A stretch of 64,000 bases of DNA. Source: Candidula unifasciata. Its lineage: Eukaryota; Mollusca; Gastropoda; Stylommatophora; Geomitridae. Below the pieces are notes generated by a model. That model was not told the DNA's origin, did not search any database, and worked only from the letters and a program-made list of their open reading frames with translations. Positions 50,865-62,462 of this stretch are shown here, one piece after another. The position numbers were made by a program, and so were the translations under genes. Position 1 is the stretch's first letter; each line of letters starts with the position of its first letter. The stretch lies in contig CAJHNH020008450.1 in the NCBI GenBank assembly GCA_905116865.2, forward strand, positions 746,310 through 810,309. Direction: 5' to 3'.

Positions 50865-51095
50865 CCGTGTTGGTTCCGGGGCCCTATAGTGGGCGGGAAA
50901 ACAAGAATTACCCACTGCCTACCTAAAAGCGTATCGAAAGAGTCGACTAATTGGGAGCTTCCTTCGAAGTCGGAGTGCATCTGACTTAGAGGCAAGGAAC
51001 CAGCAATCTGCACACAAATGAGTCAGATCTGTAAAACGGATGCACACGTAACACTCAGGTTCTGGAACAGGACTGCTTTCCATATGTGGACAAAG
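50865..51095 (+). mobile_element. S2 SINE, left of an S1 insertion
   Basis: gtgttggttccggggcccta, gagcttccttcgaagtcgga, ccagcaatctgcacacaaat; it stops at gtggacaaagag. The end of the same SINE (gccggagttcacagctggtg, aacgcgaagaagaagcag) resumes at 51372. Confidence 0.88.
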
Positions 51096-51099
51096 AGTA

Positions 51100-51364
51100 A
51101 AAGAAAAGTAAAGGACCCTTTCAACACCATTAAGCTTATGGGCATATAGGGATAGACCTATATTTTTATAGACCAATCTGCACAAGATGGGTGATGTGGT
51201 CAGTATCACGCCGGCCGCCCTTACTTCCCGGGACTCCACCCGGTACCCACTCAAGGCTGGATCGACCTGGGAGCCCAGGTCATTTTTGAAAAAATCCGGT
51301 GCCACCAAGGAGCGAACCCGCGACCTTCCGATCCGCTTCGAGCGTCTAGCCGCTCGGCCACTAG
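51100..51364 (-). mobile_element. S1 SINE (minus) nested in S2
   Basis: aagtaaaggaccctttcaac, gggtgatgtggtcagtatca, aaggctggatcgacctggga, gcgaacccgcgaccttccga, gtctagccgctcggccacta. Full length, inside the S2 copy; the flanking duplication is not clear. Confidence 0.9.
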
Positions 51365-51415
51365 AACTTTATGCCGGAGTTCACAGCTGGTGAACGCGAA
51401 GAAGAAGCAGAAATA
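51365..51415 (+). mobile_element. S2 SINE 3' end, right of the S1 insertion
   Basis: atgccggagttcacagctgg, tgaacgcgaagaagaagcag: S2 tail. Confidence 0.85.
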
Positions 51416-51737
51416 ATCAACCCAGGCAGTGCTGTAGCTTTAAAATGAGCTTAGTTATATACAGGTTGATTGCATTATCGGCCCAGTGACCTGATTCAAC
51501 ATGTTTTTCAGAGCTGTACAATATTTGCGACCCACCTCAATCATTGACCTGACTTCGTAACCCGTATCCAGGTCATTTGGTCACGATAGCCAACATATTA
51601 GCCAGCAGACGGTCGGACTGAGGGCGTTAAGCGGATTAGTTTGCAGGCAGTTCAATTGTAATAATGTTTAACCATATTGGTGAACGGCAGGGAATTGTGC
51701 ATGTCTGCTTTGTTAACAGATTTGGCTGTTTTTCCAG

Positions 51738-51875
51738 CCCTGAGTGGTCGCGAGGTATGGTGTCCGCCTCGAGTGCTGGAGGTTCAGGCCCCCGTTGAAG
51801 GCTGGGATTTTTTTTCTCGCTTGGACTTTAGAAATGTATCATGGTCTCTGGGTAGTAAGATCAGACGCTTGTGTG
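51738..51875 (+). mobile_element. S3 SINE, 5' head and part of body
   Basis: cctgagtggtcgcgaggtat, cgagtgctggaggttcaggc: the S3 tRNA-like head; the body stops at tcagacgcttgtgtgtg, where a reverse LINE tail begins. Confidence 0.85.
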
Positions 51876-51879
51876 TGTT

Positions 51880-52910
51880 ATCATCATTTTCATTATCATC
51901 ATGTGCCCTGCCAACTGGCCTAGGCGCTCATGCATCTTCACAGATCCCGGTCCCTTGTTGCATGAAACAGATCTCTTGATGATATCCCTCCATGCCATCG
52001 TTTCAGCCCATTCAGTATCATCTCTCTTGGTCTGCCTCTACCCCTATTTCCACTGATCTTTCCAGTTGTCACTATGTTCTCCAATGTCTCTCTTCTCATT
52101 ATGTGGCCAAAGAACAGTGTTTGTATTTTTCTTATTGTTGTTTATAGAGATCTAATTTCATTAGCGTCTTTTAAGCAATCGTTGTTAGTTACTCTGGCCT
52201 TCCAAAGTTATCGTAAAATTCGTCTCAGAAACCTCCTATCTGTTGCTTCCAAATTCTTCTTAATTTGTTCACTGACATTCCAAGGTTTGCTGCCATGCAG
52301 CAGAATAAGTTGTGTGCGACAATTTAACACTCTCTTTCTGACATTAAATGAGAGCGATTTATTGCATATTTTTCATTTTCTGAAATGCAGCTTTCGCTTG
52401 ACCTGTTTTGCTTTCAATCTCTGTCATACATTTTCCACCTGATGATATTATTGTTCCCAGATATTTGAATTTATTGACAGGTTAAGTCTTTTTTCTTCAG
52501 TTGAAATGTCACAATGTGGGTGTTATCTTCTTCTTTGATATAACCATTACTCCCATTTTCTTAATACTAAAAAAAAAAAAAAAAAAAAAGCATTCCTTAG
52601 CACTCAATCCCCACAATATTCAGCAGTTGTTGTAAATCAGTTGCAGCTATCAAATCTGGATCGTCTACGTAACGCAAATTTTTTATATTTTATCCTCCAA
52701 CTCTTTTTCCTGCTTTCTCTTTAATTTCCCTCAAAATTATTTTTACTGTATAAAGAGAAAAGGGCTTTATCTGTTCAAAAGTACCCATTCTGTTTTCCAC
52801 TTTAATTGCTGCTCCTTGGTTCCAGTAAATGTTTTTAAATATTCTGAGAACTTTCCTGTCTACATTGATGTCTTCCAAAATCATTTTCTCCTCATGTTTA
52901 GCTGCTTGTA
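51880..52910 (-). mobile_element. LINE 3' part (minus) with (ATC)n tail
   Basis: The tail tcattatcatcatgtgccct matches 8970 and 61685. Next, tcttggtctgcctctacccc (complement of GRGR-R-like residues) and atgtggccaaagaacagtgt. 52690-52884 on the minus strand reads MILEDINVDRKVLRIFKNIY, GAAIKVENRMGTFEQIK, the RT segment between motifs A and B. Several frameshifts and an A20 run at 52569-52589. Confidence 0.75.
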
Positions 52911-52974
52911 TTTATGTGTACTGTAGCGCACATAAAACCTCCTTTGATAGTTAGGAATCTAAAAGAGTAGCCTA

Positions 52975-53125
52975 ACGGAGCTGGCCGGGGGAATCTTGGA
53001 GTTAAAAATCTACCCAAAGTATTTTAGCATCTTCACCGGTGCTACAGAGTTCGTGCACTGCGTAAGAGACTTCGGACTCAGGTTCAAGTTAGAAGTAGAA
53101 CGAAGCACTTATAGGTTACCACCCT
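52975..53125 (+). mobile_element. S3 SINE 3' part, seed of the 31-bp array
   Basis: ctaacggagctggccggggg, gttaaaaatctacccaaagt, ggtgctacagagttcgtgca, aagttagaagtagaacgaag then cacccttgtgccaagatgtt, the S3 3' end that leads without a break into the array. Confidence 0.85.
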
Positions 53126-55235
53126 TGTGCCAAGATGTTGATCCGTTGTATAAACCATTGCCCAGATGTTGATCCGTTGTATAAACTAGTGCCAAAATGT
53201 TGATCCGTTGTATAAACTAGTGCCAAGATGTTGATCTGTTGTATAGACCAGTGCCAAGATACTGATCCGTTGTATAAACTAGTGCCAAGATGTTGATCCG
53301 TTGTATAAACCAGTGCCAAGATGTTGATCCGTTGTATAGACCAGTGCCAAGATGTTGATCCGTTGTATAGACCAGTGCCAAGATGTTGATCTGTTGTATA
53401 AACCAGTGCCAAGATGTTGATCCGTTGTATAGACCAGTGCCATGATGTTGATCCGTTGTATAAACTAGTGCCAAGATGTTGATCCGTTGTATAAACTAGT
53501 GCCAAGATGTAGATCTGTTGTATAAACTAGTGCCAAGATGTTGATCCGTTGTATAAACTAGTGCCAAGATGTTGATCTGTTGTATGAAATAGTGCTAAGA
53601 TATTGATCTGTTGTATAGACCAGTGCCAAGATGTTGATCCGTTGTATAGACCAGTGCCAAGATGTTGATCCGTTGTATAAACTAGTGCCAAGATGTTGAT
53701 CCGTTGTATAAACTAGTGCCAAGTTGTTGATCCGTTGTATAAACTAGTGCCAAGATGTTGATCCGTTGTATAAACTAGTGCCAAGATGTTGATCGGTTGT
53801 ATAAACTAGTGCCAAGTTGTTAATCCGTTGTATAAACTAGTGTCAAGATGTTGATCCGTTGTATAAACTAGTGCCAAGATGTTAATCCGTTGTATAAACC
53901 AGTGCCAAGATGTTGACCCGTTGTATAAAATAGTGCCAAGATGTTGATCCGTTGTATAGACTAGTGCCAAGATGTTGATCCGTTGTATAGACCAGTGCCA
54001 AGATGTTGATCTGTTGTATAAACCAGTGCCAAGATGTTGATCCGTTGTATAAACTAGTGCCAAAATGTTGATCCGTTGTATAGACTAGTGCCAAGATGTT
54101 GATCCGTTGAATAGACCAGTGCCAAGATGTTGATCCGTTGTATAGACTAGTGCCAAGATGTTGATCCGTTGTATAGACCAGTGCCAAGATGTTGATCCGT
54201 TGTATAGACTAGTGCCAAGATGTTGATCTGTTGTATAAACCAGTGCCAAGATGTTGATCCGTTGTATAAACCAGTGCGAAGATGTTGAGCTGTTGTATAA
54301 ACGAGTGCCAAGATATGGATCTGTTGTATAAACCAGTGTCAAGATATGGATCTGTTGTATAAAACAGTGCCAAGATGTTGATCCGTTGTATAAACCAGTG
54401 CCAAGATGTTGAGCTGTTGTATAAACTAGTGCCAGGATGTTGTTCTATTGTATAAACTAGTGCCAAGATGTTGATCTTTTGTATAAACTAGTGCCAAGAT
54501 GTTAAGCTGTTGTATAAACTAGTACCAAGATGTTGATCCGTTGTATAAACCAGTGCCAAGATGTTGATCCGTTGTATAAACCATTGCCAAGATGTTGATC
54601 CGTTGTATAGACCAGTGCCAAGATGTTGAGCTGTTGTATAAACTAGTGCCATGATGTTGATCTGTTGTATAAACTAGTGCCAAGATGTTGATCTGTTGTA
54701 TAAACTAGTGCCAAGATGTTGAGCTGTTGTATAAACTAGTGCCAAGATGTTGATCCGTTGTATAAACCAGTGCCAAGATGTTGATCTGTTGTATAAACCA
54801 TTGCCAAGATGTTGATCCGTTGTATAGACCAGTGCTAAGATGTTGATCTGTTGTATAAACCAGTGCCAAGATGTTGATCCGTTGTATAAACTAGTGCCAA
54901 GATGTTGATCCGTTGTATAGACTAGTGCCAAGATGTTGATCCGTTGTATAAACTAGTGCCAAGGTGTTGATCCGTTGTATAGACTAGTGCCAAGATGTTG
55001 ATCCGTTGTATAGACCAGTGCCAAGATGTTGATCCGTTGTATAGACTAGTGCCATGATGTTGATCCGTTGTATAGACCATTGCCAAGATGTTGATCCGTT
55101 GTATAGACTAGTGCCAAGATGTTGATCCGTTGTATAGACTAGTGCCAAGATGTTGATCTGTTGTATAAACCAGTGCCAAGATGTTGAGCTGTTGTATAAA
55201 CTAGTGTCAAGATGTTGACCCGTTGTATAAACCAA
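53120..55235. repeat. Minisatellite, 31-bp unit x about 68
   Basis: Unit gccaagatgttgatccgttg, tataaactagt. Common variants are cca/cta and tgatctg/tgatccg/tgagctg. The 31-bp length shifts frame each unit, giving repeating 85-129 codon frames (ALVYTTDQHLGTSLYNGS) that are not genes. The unit equals the 3' end of SINE S3, which precedes the array. Confidence 0.97.
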
Positions 55236-55261
55236 ACCAAATGCAGCCCCCATTCTGAAGT

Positions 55262-55438
55262 AATACTCTTGTACATCTTTCCAAATGAGAGCCACCCCGA
55301 TGAAGCGTCTAGTAAAGGCGGCCGACGTGATGCTGACAACGTCACCCACCAAGTGCCGAGTGGTCTTTAAAAAATAGGTCTAACACCTTATTCCCAACAC
55401 GGTTGAAGGTGCGGAAAAGGGTCCTTTACTTGATCTCT
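55262..55438 (+). mobile_element. S1 SINE, 3' part
   Basis: aaaggcggccgacgtgatgc, caagtgccgagtggtcttta, gcggaaaagggtcctttact. Confidence 0.82.
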
Positions 55439-55439
55439 C

Positions 55440-55618
55440 CCTAACGGCACTGCTCGGGCAAAATTTGGAGTTAAAAATCTACCTACAATATTTCAGGATC
55501 CTCGCTGGTGCTACGGAGTTTGTACGTTGCGCTGAAATTATTCAGATTGAGTTAGAAGTAGAACGGAGTAGTTATGGGTTACTACCCTTCTCTGCCACGA
55601 TGTTGATCCGCTGTATAG
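55440..55618 (+). mobile_element. S3 SINE 3' part, single-unit end
   Basis: cctaacggcactgctcgggc, aggatcctcgctggtgctac, tctgccacgatgttgatccg. It has only one copy of the terminal unit, the unexpanded state. Confidence 0.85.
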
Positions 55619-55779
55619 AAAGTCAGACCGTTTTTTGTTAGGGGTGAATTACAGCTATAGTTTGTAGTAAGTCGTCTTAATCTTGTTCTCCTTCTTCTCC
55701 TCCTCTTGTTCCTTCTACTTCTTTTCCCATCGTTTCACCTCCTCATCTTTCTTTTTCTTTGTTACTGCTTCTCTCCTTT

Positions 55780-56045
55780 AGCGTTCGGTTTCGTACGCTC
55801 AGATCAGACCATCAGGTGGGTTGCCTCTATGAACTCGTATGTCAGTAGCAGGTCCTTCATGGTTCCCCATAGCTTGCTGTGCACACTTTGCTGTTGAGGC
55901 CAAGTTTCTTTTCGAAATGGTAGGTATAGTGGGCAGGTCTGCAGAATGTGCTTAGGTGTTTTTGTTTCTCTCTGACAGGCACACTGTTGGAACTGTAGTC
56001 TTTATTTTATGCTTGTGGTAGTTGAGCCTGCACGTGTTCGTAGAC
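55780..56045 (-). mobile_element. L-F LINE 3' end (minus)
   Basis: ttcggtttcgtacgctcaga, tcagaccatcaggtgggttg, gcaggtctgcagaatgtgct: close sister of 22305-22560. Confidence 0.75.
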
Positions 56046-56374
56046 GGACAGTTGCTGTGTGTGCTTTCTGTTGAATTTTCTGATAGGGTCTTGTGGACTT
56101 TTACTGTTGGTTTGTTCTCTTCACAATTCCTAGTATTTTTCTCTAATTGTTTTTAATTTCTGGTAATGACAGTAAATTGTTCCTCCTTTCATATTTTGCA
56201 GGTCTGTCCGCTCACTAATTTCCTAGATTGTTGTGAGCCGGGATCAGTTGCCTCATCTGAGTATTTGCAGAATATTTTTTTTTATAAGTTGATCGTTGTT
56301 TCTGTAGGGCTGTTTTTGATGTTCTGTTTGTATTTGTCATGCTTCCTCGGTATGACTCTTATCGGTGTCAGCGC

Positions 56375-56545
56375 TAGTTAGTTTATCGACAGATTATCCT
56401 CATTGCACATCTGACAAGTCCATAAGCGCTCAGATCGCATCTTTAGTATATCCCTCAGCATGTAGCGACTGATAACACCAGTTCGTGTTGGTTTACTATT
56501 CTTCTTTGACTGCCTGTATTGTGTTCATGTTTGGCGACACATTTT
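56375..56545 (-). mobile_element. L-R LINE 3' end (minus)
   Basis: tcgacagattatcctcattg, catgtagcgactgataacac, tcgtgttggtttactattct; same end as 5785-5910. Confidence 0.72.
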
Positions 56546-57080
56546 TGGACCTGAATTTCTTGTAGTCTACTCGTTCTGCCCCCTTGAGAGCATTAAGGAT
56601 GTATGGCTGGTCGATTGCCTGTCCGTGCCTGTCGTGGCCCTACCAGCAAGCCAGTCCGCACGTTCACCCCCTCTTACCCCGCAGTATCCTGACAGAAATG
56701 AAACTAATTCCTTTCAGACGAGATTTAGTCAACGACTCCAACCATTTTCTTAAACATGCTCATGGAATCATGGCAGTGTGATAATATAAGCTAACATGTG
56801 GGTGTGTTATTTTTCTAATGTCAGTGTTGGAAGCGTCTTTTTTCTCTCTCTTAGCGTTCACCAAGTGTACAACTCCTTAGTTACACTTCATGCCTTGGTA
56901 GAAGGGTATTTTCTGTTTCTCTGGGACATTGAGGTTGTGGTTTTGTTTGGTTCAGAATCAAAATAAAATAAATAATGAAGTTTGCGGAACAGTTTGGATT
57001 TCGGAAAAGCAAGGAATTTTTTTTTTTTTTTAGATAGAACTTTTTATTTATCGGAACTTTGAAGTTTATGCTAACATGGC
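56546..57080. other. No gene recognised
   Basis: 56585-56700 may extend the L-R fragment. The rest is unassigned, with a T13 run near 57015-57030. Confidence 0.45.
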
Positions 57081-57084
57081 TTTA

Positions 57085-57297
57085 CTGAAGTTGTAGTAGT
57101 TGTCGTCGTGGCAGCGGCGGCTGTGGTGGTGGCATAGTAGTCGTCGTCGTAGTAGTCGTCATCGTCGTGGCGGCAGTGGTGGTGATGGTGGTGGTAATAG
57201 TGGCAGCAGTGGTGGTAGCAGTAGTGGTGGTGGTATAGTAGTCGTCGTAGTAGTAGTAAGTAGTAGTGGTGGTAGTAGTAGTAACAGTAATAAATAG
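57085..57297. repeat. Interrupted trinucleotide repeat (GTG/GTA/GTC)n
   Basis: About 210 bp of gtagtagtcgtcgtcg and ggtggtggtaatagtgg-like triplets. The Ser/Gly-rich frame across it is low complexity. Confidence 0.93.
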
Positions 57298-57894
57298 GTG
57301 TTCAGAATTGTAAGTAAACTACACATCTAAAACTGCTTATTGCTGGGGCCCTCAAGTAGATTAAGCTCCCCCCACCCCCTTTTTTTTTCGTCCAGACTCT
57401 GGTGCCCCCTTAGCATCAAGTATCACGATAAGGGTAATAATGATGATGATGATGGTGGTGAGTTATCAGTACCTATAAACATTTTTGTTATGATTTTACG
57501 TAGGAAAGTAATCATCCTTGCTAGTGTAATTCGTCTCTTTTTACTCCACGAATCATTAATTTTCCCAAGGACAGTTTCATAACCGTCAGCTATTTTTGTC
57601 TACCGATAGAAATGTGCGGCCTTTAATCATTCACGTCTCGTTAGTTGCACTGTAGGCGCTGGTAGATTGGTATGTTGTCTCTCCCAGGCCATTTATGTTG
57701 TGATTATGTTTGGTTCGGTCTCTAATGGCTCTGTAGCGTCGTCATTTCTCTGTCATCTGCGGATATCCCCGATATTCCAGCGGTCATCAAAGATCAGCGA
57801 GGGAATGCCTGATCGCGTGTCAGCATAATCTTCTGAACGTTCACCGGCAGGTTATGGGTGTTGGTCCACCTGTGGTCTTTGGTCTTTTTTCATT

Positions 57895-58170
57895 TTATAG
57901 ATCTGACTGATATTTATGCGAACTGTTGGTTCCTCGCCTCTCTGAGAGAAAAATTCCTACTACAAAGGAAACACCCAAAAACCAATCGCCTGTTACGAAA
58001 CACTTGATAAGGGGCGAGAAGTTCTGGTTGTTCGTCTAATTCTGGAATGTGGTCTTGTTCCTGAACTTCGAGTTTTGCGTGCACATCTGCTTTACGGATC
58101 TGGCTTATTTGTATGCCGACTGTTGGTTTCTCTTCTCTCGGGCAGAGGCACTGCTTCTAAGGAAGACTTA
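57895..58170 (-). mobile_element. Two S2 SINE fragments (minus)
   Basis: 57898-57990: tatttatgcgaactgttggt, ctctctgagagaa. 58020-58170: gaagttctggttgttcgtct, tgcacatctgctttacggat. Both are reverse S2. Confidence 0.72.
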
Positions 58171-58194
58171 GCATCAATGATCCGGTCCTTATGT

Positions 58195-58415
58195 TTTGTT
58201 CACCTTCAGGTGAGTTGGGCACGTAGGGCTGGGCCTGTATTTTATAGAACAGTCAGCACATGAGTGTGAGGGGGGAGGGTGATATGGTCAGTTTAAGGCT
58301 GAGTCGATCTAGGAGGCAAGGTCATTAAAATAAAAACGTCCAGCACCCCCAGGACCCCTTACCCACGACCTTCTGATCCACCGGCAAGCTTTTAACCGCT
58401 ACACCACGGCGGCTT
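58195..58415 (-). mobile_element. S1 SINE (minus), diverged
   Basis: gtagggctgggcctgtattt, gtgatatggtcagtttaagg, tacccacgaccttctgatcc, cttttaaccgctacaccacg. Part of the middle is lost. Confidence 0.82.
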
Positions 58416-58620
58416 TCGTCCTTATAAAGGACAGAGACCGAGTTTCTTTCTGGCAGACCTTGATGAGAGCGACGTTCTGCAAAGGACCTGCTACACGATG
58501 AAAATGAATGGTACAGCATGACAGTGAATGAGTGCACCCAAACGTGGTTGAACAGGAGACAAAGCTATGCACACGGGCATCGACCTCTAAATCGCAACAC
58601 TGAGGAAGAATGTCATTTGC
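58416..58620 (+). mobile_element. RNase H LINE 3' fragment
   Basis: cttgatgagagcgacgttct, gcaaaggacctgctacacga matches gatgagagcagcattttgta, aaggactctctacatgatgg at 17480-17518. Confidence 0.5.
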
Positions 58621-58759
58621 CGGAGGGACGTCGTTTTGTCAGGCATGCAGAGGTGAGGAACCACACTCAGCGGAGCTGAAGGTCAAAGACCTATCTACAA
58701 AACTCCGTGATCATCCTAGAAACGGGTCTGCTAATCGGATTCCTGGCCAGCTTCGATGG

Positions 58760-58905
58760 GATCGACGGTTATTTCAAAGGTGGGATGCATCTGCCTAACA
58801 CGAGGAACCAACAGAGTGCACGCAGACGCAACCCAAAGGTTCTGGAATAAGACCAAAGGCAGAAGTGGACGAACGAGCAGGACTTTACAGTCGGCGAACT
58901 TGAAT
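58760..58905 (+). mobile_element. S2 SINE, 3' half
   Basis: gtgggatgcatctgcctaac, gaggaaccaacagagtgcac, gaagtggacgaacgagcagg, then straight into (AAT)n. Confidence 0.78.
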
Positions 58906-59052
58906 AATAATAATAATGATAATAATGATGAGGATAATAAGAATGATAATAATAATAATAGTAGTCATAATAATAATAATAATATTAATGATAATAATAA
59001 TGATAATAATAATAATAATGATAATAATAATAATAATGATAATAAAATAACG

Positions 59053-59083
<31 letters not shown>

Positions 59084-59108
59084 CAATGATAATAATGATT
59101 TGTTAATT
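58904..59108. repeat. (AAT)n microsatellite, ~200 bp
   Basis: Imperfect AAT/GAT triplets beginning exactly at the S2 3' end, where other copies have (GAA)n. Confidence 0.95.
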
Positions 59109-59668
59109 ATATTATAAGAGCACAGAAGAAGAGCCAAGAAGCAGAAAAAAAAGAAGAATCCCCAATCAGCAGTTGAAATTGTCGCCGACCCAGCTCGGCG
59201 CCTAAACATGACATGCCGTGGATTGACCAGACGTGAGCTTACACAATCCCCGAACCATTCCGCCAGCACGGAGGTCATATCGGCATTTTTGAACAGCCAA
59301 AAATATATCCGTATTCAAGCGGCCATTGAAGCAGCAGATTTTTTCTCGTATCTTCTCAGCGTTCCGAGTTTGTGTGTTCTTTTGTAAATTTGATTATCGA
59401 TATCAATATTTATACATTTTTGTACCAAAGGGAGTTTCGATTTTGAAATGGGGATACCAGCATTGACACGTCAGGTGCCTTCTCCGCAGTGAAGGTTGGT
59501 TGCAGTGGATCTCCAACACGCCGGTTCTCTTGTTCTGGTTGTACACTCTCAGACTGCTGGCTGCCCATCTCTTGATGTTGTCCCTTAGACGGACTGTCAC
59601 ACTTTGCAAGAGGCTTCATGCAGCAAGAGGTGAAGGGGAGACATCTGAGAGCAAACCCGCCTATAGAC

Positions 59669-59865
59669 CAGTGGTTCTCAACCTTCCTAATACCGCGACC
59701 CTTTCATACATTTCCTCATGTTGTGGCGACCCCCAACCATACAATTATTTTCGTCACCACTCTATAACTTCAATGAATATTTGTTGTGCGATGGTCTTTA
59801 ACGAGACCTGTGAAAGGGTCGTTCGGTCCAGAAGAAGGTCGCGGCCTATAGATTGAGAATCGCTA
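59669..59865. mobile_element. hAT-type MITE, 197 bp, 8-bp duplications
   Basis: Left end CAGTGGTTCTCAACCTTCC; right end in reverse TAGCGATTCTCAATC. It is flanked by perfect 8-bp repeats CTATAGAC (59661-59668, 59866-59873), the duplication length of hAT transposons. Subterminal ccgcgaccctttcata and gaccttcttctggac-like arms. No coding frame. Confidence 0.9.
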
Positions 59866-59929
59866 CTATAGACTGGGCATCAACGGTTTTCTATAAACCC
59901 TACTGTGTCTGGACTTCCTGTCACTTTTT

Positions 59930-60042
59930 AGCCGTCGTGGACCCCTGGTCCAGCGGGGTTTCTGGGATTTGTACATGAGAAATTAACACCTGAGTAGTGG
60001 CACTTTGTACATTGCCTCACTAGGTGTAGATCGCTCATTGTG
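59930..60042 (+). mobile_element. S5 dispersed repeat
   Basis: gtttctgggatttgtacatg, gtggcactttgtacattgcc, aggtgtagatcgctcattgt. Confidence 0.65.
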
Positions 60043-60312
60043 GGGTTCAACTTCACGTTTGTAAACAATCCGGTGGCTCTCCACCTTCTATTTATTCATC
60101 CATTCATTTATAAAATGTCGACCACGTTCAACCTACTGCTAACAGTGTATTATACTTGTGGTCTGCTTTCTTTGTGTCACTTATGTTGGCTGAGAAATGT
60201 GAATTGTGCCAAAACGAGTGGCTTGGAGTCTCTAGTACCTGATGAGGGTAGTTGGCGAAGGGGCTTGTATGCACTATGCACAATCACGCACACACCTAGA
60301 CATACATGTACA

Positions 60313-60338
60313 ATTGTGTGTGTGTGTGTGTGTGTGTA
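60313..60338. repeat. (GT)n microsatellite
   Basis: About twelve GT dinucleotides. Confidence 0.95.
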
Positions 60339-60380
60339 TATTTTCTGTGGGAAGAGATAGGGCAGAGAATTGCTCTAAAC

Positions 60381-60559
60381 CAGTATTTCCTAAGCTTTGT
60401 TGTGCCATGTCCCCACCCAAGCCTTTCTCAAATACTTATGGGACCTCCCTATTAACCCCCTCCCCTTTTTTCCCTCCATGTAATTTTAAACTATAGACGA
60501 TGAAATCAGACTGCCCCATCTCCCCATGTGGAGCGTGGGCTCCACGCTATGAAACACTG
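60381..60559. mobile_element. hAT-type MITE, 179 bp, 8-bp duplications
   Basis: Left end CAGTATTTCCTAAGCTTTG; right end in reverse CAGTGTTTCATAGCGTGG. Flanks CTCTAAAC and TTCTAAAC, an 8-bp duplication with one change. No coding frame. Likely a different hAT subfamily from 59669. Confidence 0.82.
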
Positions 60560-60569
60560 TTCTAAACCA

Positions 60570-61680
60570 CGAGGAACAAACTAGCATTTTATATGAAGAA
60601 CATGCTATGTCTTCGACTCCTCCTCATTCTCCCCCTACTCGCCATTAAATGTCGCTGCCGAGACGATCAAGATGGGATGAAACTCAGGTCTCTACTTGAT
60701 CTCTGAATCTTCTTCAGAACCATCAAGCCGATCCTGCATGTAGCGAGATAATTTCAAGTACAGTAATACTTCTGTGCCTACCTTGATTGTCTGATATCGT
60801 TTCCAATACCGAGTACGTCCTCTTCCTCACGGGTATTATATCGTGGATCTTCATGAAAGGTCCACTTCTCTGTTGGCTCTGTTTCGACCCTTTACTGCAT
60901 CGTGACGAGCATTGGTTAAGGGTCACAGTCGTCCCACAACCACCGAGATGCCTGTCATTTGCATTTAGATGACTGCTCGATGATTGTCGGGAGAGATCAT
61001 GTTTGATAACACTGAAAGATTTCGGCTGAACATGTTGAAGATCTGCAGTTCTCCCCAAGAAGACTGGATCTTTTAAGGAGAGTTTAAGGGGGGGGGGGGG
61101 GGCTACTAAAAAGAAGCTTAATTGTCGGTTCGAAAGTTCGGGTTTCGAATTCCTACCGTGGGGTTTGTGGTAAGGGAGAGTGGTAGAGATTGGCTCTAAG
61201 GTCAATCCAGCCGAAAATTAACACCAGGAAATATTCTTGGAAGTCAAAGCGGCCTGCGCGGTATTGACCGCAGCAAATATAAATCGCGGATAGATCAGCA
61301 TAAATATGAGTTAAACATCATTACCTCACGCACCACTAACGTGAAGAAAGTCCTTCTTTCAAGTGTCATCAGAAGATGGCAAACCTGACAAAGTAGAACC
61401 AGTGAGATTGACAGTAGCACACGCACAAAGGACGGTCAACGTTGTGACTAGAGAGCCTTTAAACCTTTATACAGTTCACCATGAGTGAGTGAGTGAGTGA
61501 GTGAAAATGAACACCCCTGGGACTGCGCACCAAGCGATTAGCACCCTGTGAGGCAAAGTGCAGTCCATCATTACTCGGACGAGAATCCCAGCAAGCCAGC
61601 TCCCAGAAACCCCATTTAACCGTAAGGACACATTAGAGCTGCTGACGGTTAACCTCAAGTCCAGCCCGGGTGGGGTTATT
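60570..61680. other. No gene recognised
   Basis: A 160-codon minus frame (60723-61205) includes a G18 run as poly-Pro/Leu and shows no domain. 61087-61102 is poly-G and 61480-61504 is (GAGT)n. Otherwise nothing recurs. Confidence 0.5.
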
Positions 61681-61682
61681 AC

Positions 61683-62045
61683 CTCATCATCATCACCATA
61701 AAGTGTCTTGCCAGCTGGCGTAGGCGTTCACGCATCTCCACAGATCTCGGTCTTTGGCCTTCTGGACCAATTTCACTGACGATATTCCTTCATGCCACTG
61801 TATTAAACCATCGACCATCATTTGTCTTGGTCTGCCGCTTCTACCAGTAGATCTTTCCCGTTGTCACGGAATTTTCCAGTGCTCCTTTTCTCGTCACATG
61901 ACCACATAATTTTGTTTGTCTCCTTCCCATTGTTGTATATAAAGTCCTACTTCCATTAGTCATTTCCAGGCAATCATTGTTAGTTATTCTGGCAGTCCAA
62001 GCTATTAGCAACATTCTTCTCAACAACTACATTATTACAGCTCGA
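61683..62045 (-). mobile_element. LINE 3' part (minus) with (ATC)n tail
   Basis: acctcatcatcatcacca then tcttgccagctggcgtaggc matches 51895-51935. The minus-strand peptide RTLYTTMGRRQTKLCGHVTR, KGALENSVTTGKI is the G-H-V-x-R segment of ORF2. Confidence 0.75.
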
Positions 62046-62460
62046 TAAAAAATACGTTTTACTGACCGCGTCCATTTTGTAGCGTCTTATGTACCACTAC
62101 AGGTATCCCGCTGTGCTATGGCTGCTTCTCGTCCTGTTGTTGTCTCTCTTTTTCAGCTAATATAATTTGTGTATTTATCCAGAAATCGATTGATGTGATG
62201 TTTCTCAGTCGGTATCTGGTAGTCTTTGTGCACTCACCGAAATTACGAATTTCAGGGCAAATCTGGCCACATTTAGACTTGTCTTCTGTCAGGTTAGCTT
62301 AGGCCAGAATGTACTAACTTTCTCGAGACTTGTCTTCAAACTGGGTTGATTACATTGATACCGATGTGTCTGGCTAGGCTTGTTTTGTTGGGAGCCTTAA
62401 TAAACAAAGTGCTGACTAACGTTTAGTTGCATCTTTAATGTATTAAAAGTAATTTTATTA
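62046..62460. other. No gene recognised
   Basis: Mixed sequence; it may extend the LINE copy before it, but I see no clear frame. Confidence 0.45.
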
Positions 62461-62462
62461 AT

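Noticed and set aside
53116..55352. Many 85-129 codon frames reading ALVYTTDQHLG
   Set aside because: They cycle through the three frames of a 31-bp repeat.
60723..61205. 160-codon minus-strand frame
   Set aside because: It includes a poly-G run read as Pro/Leu and shows no family resemblance.
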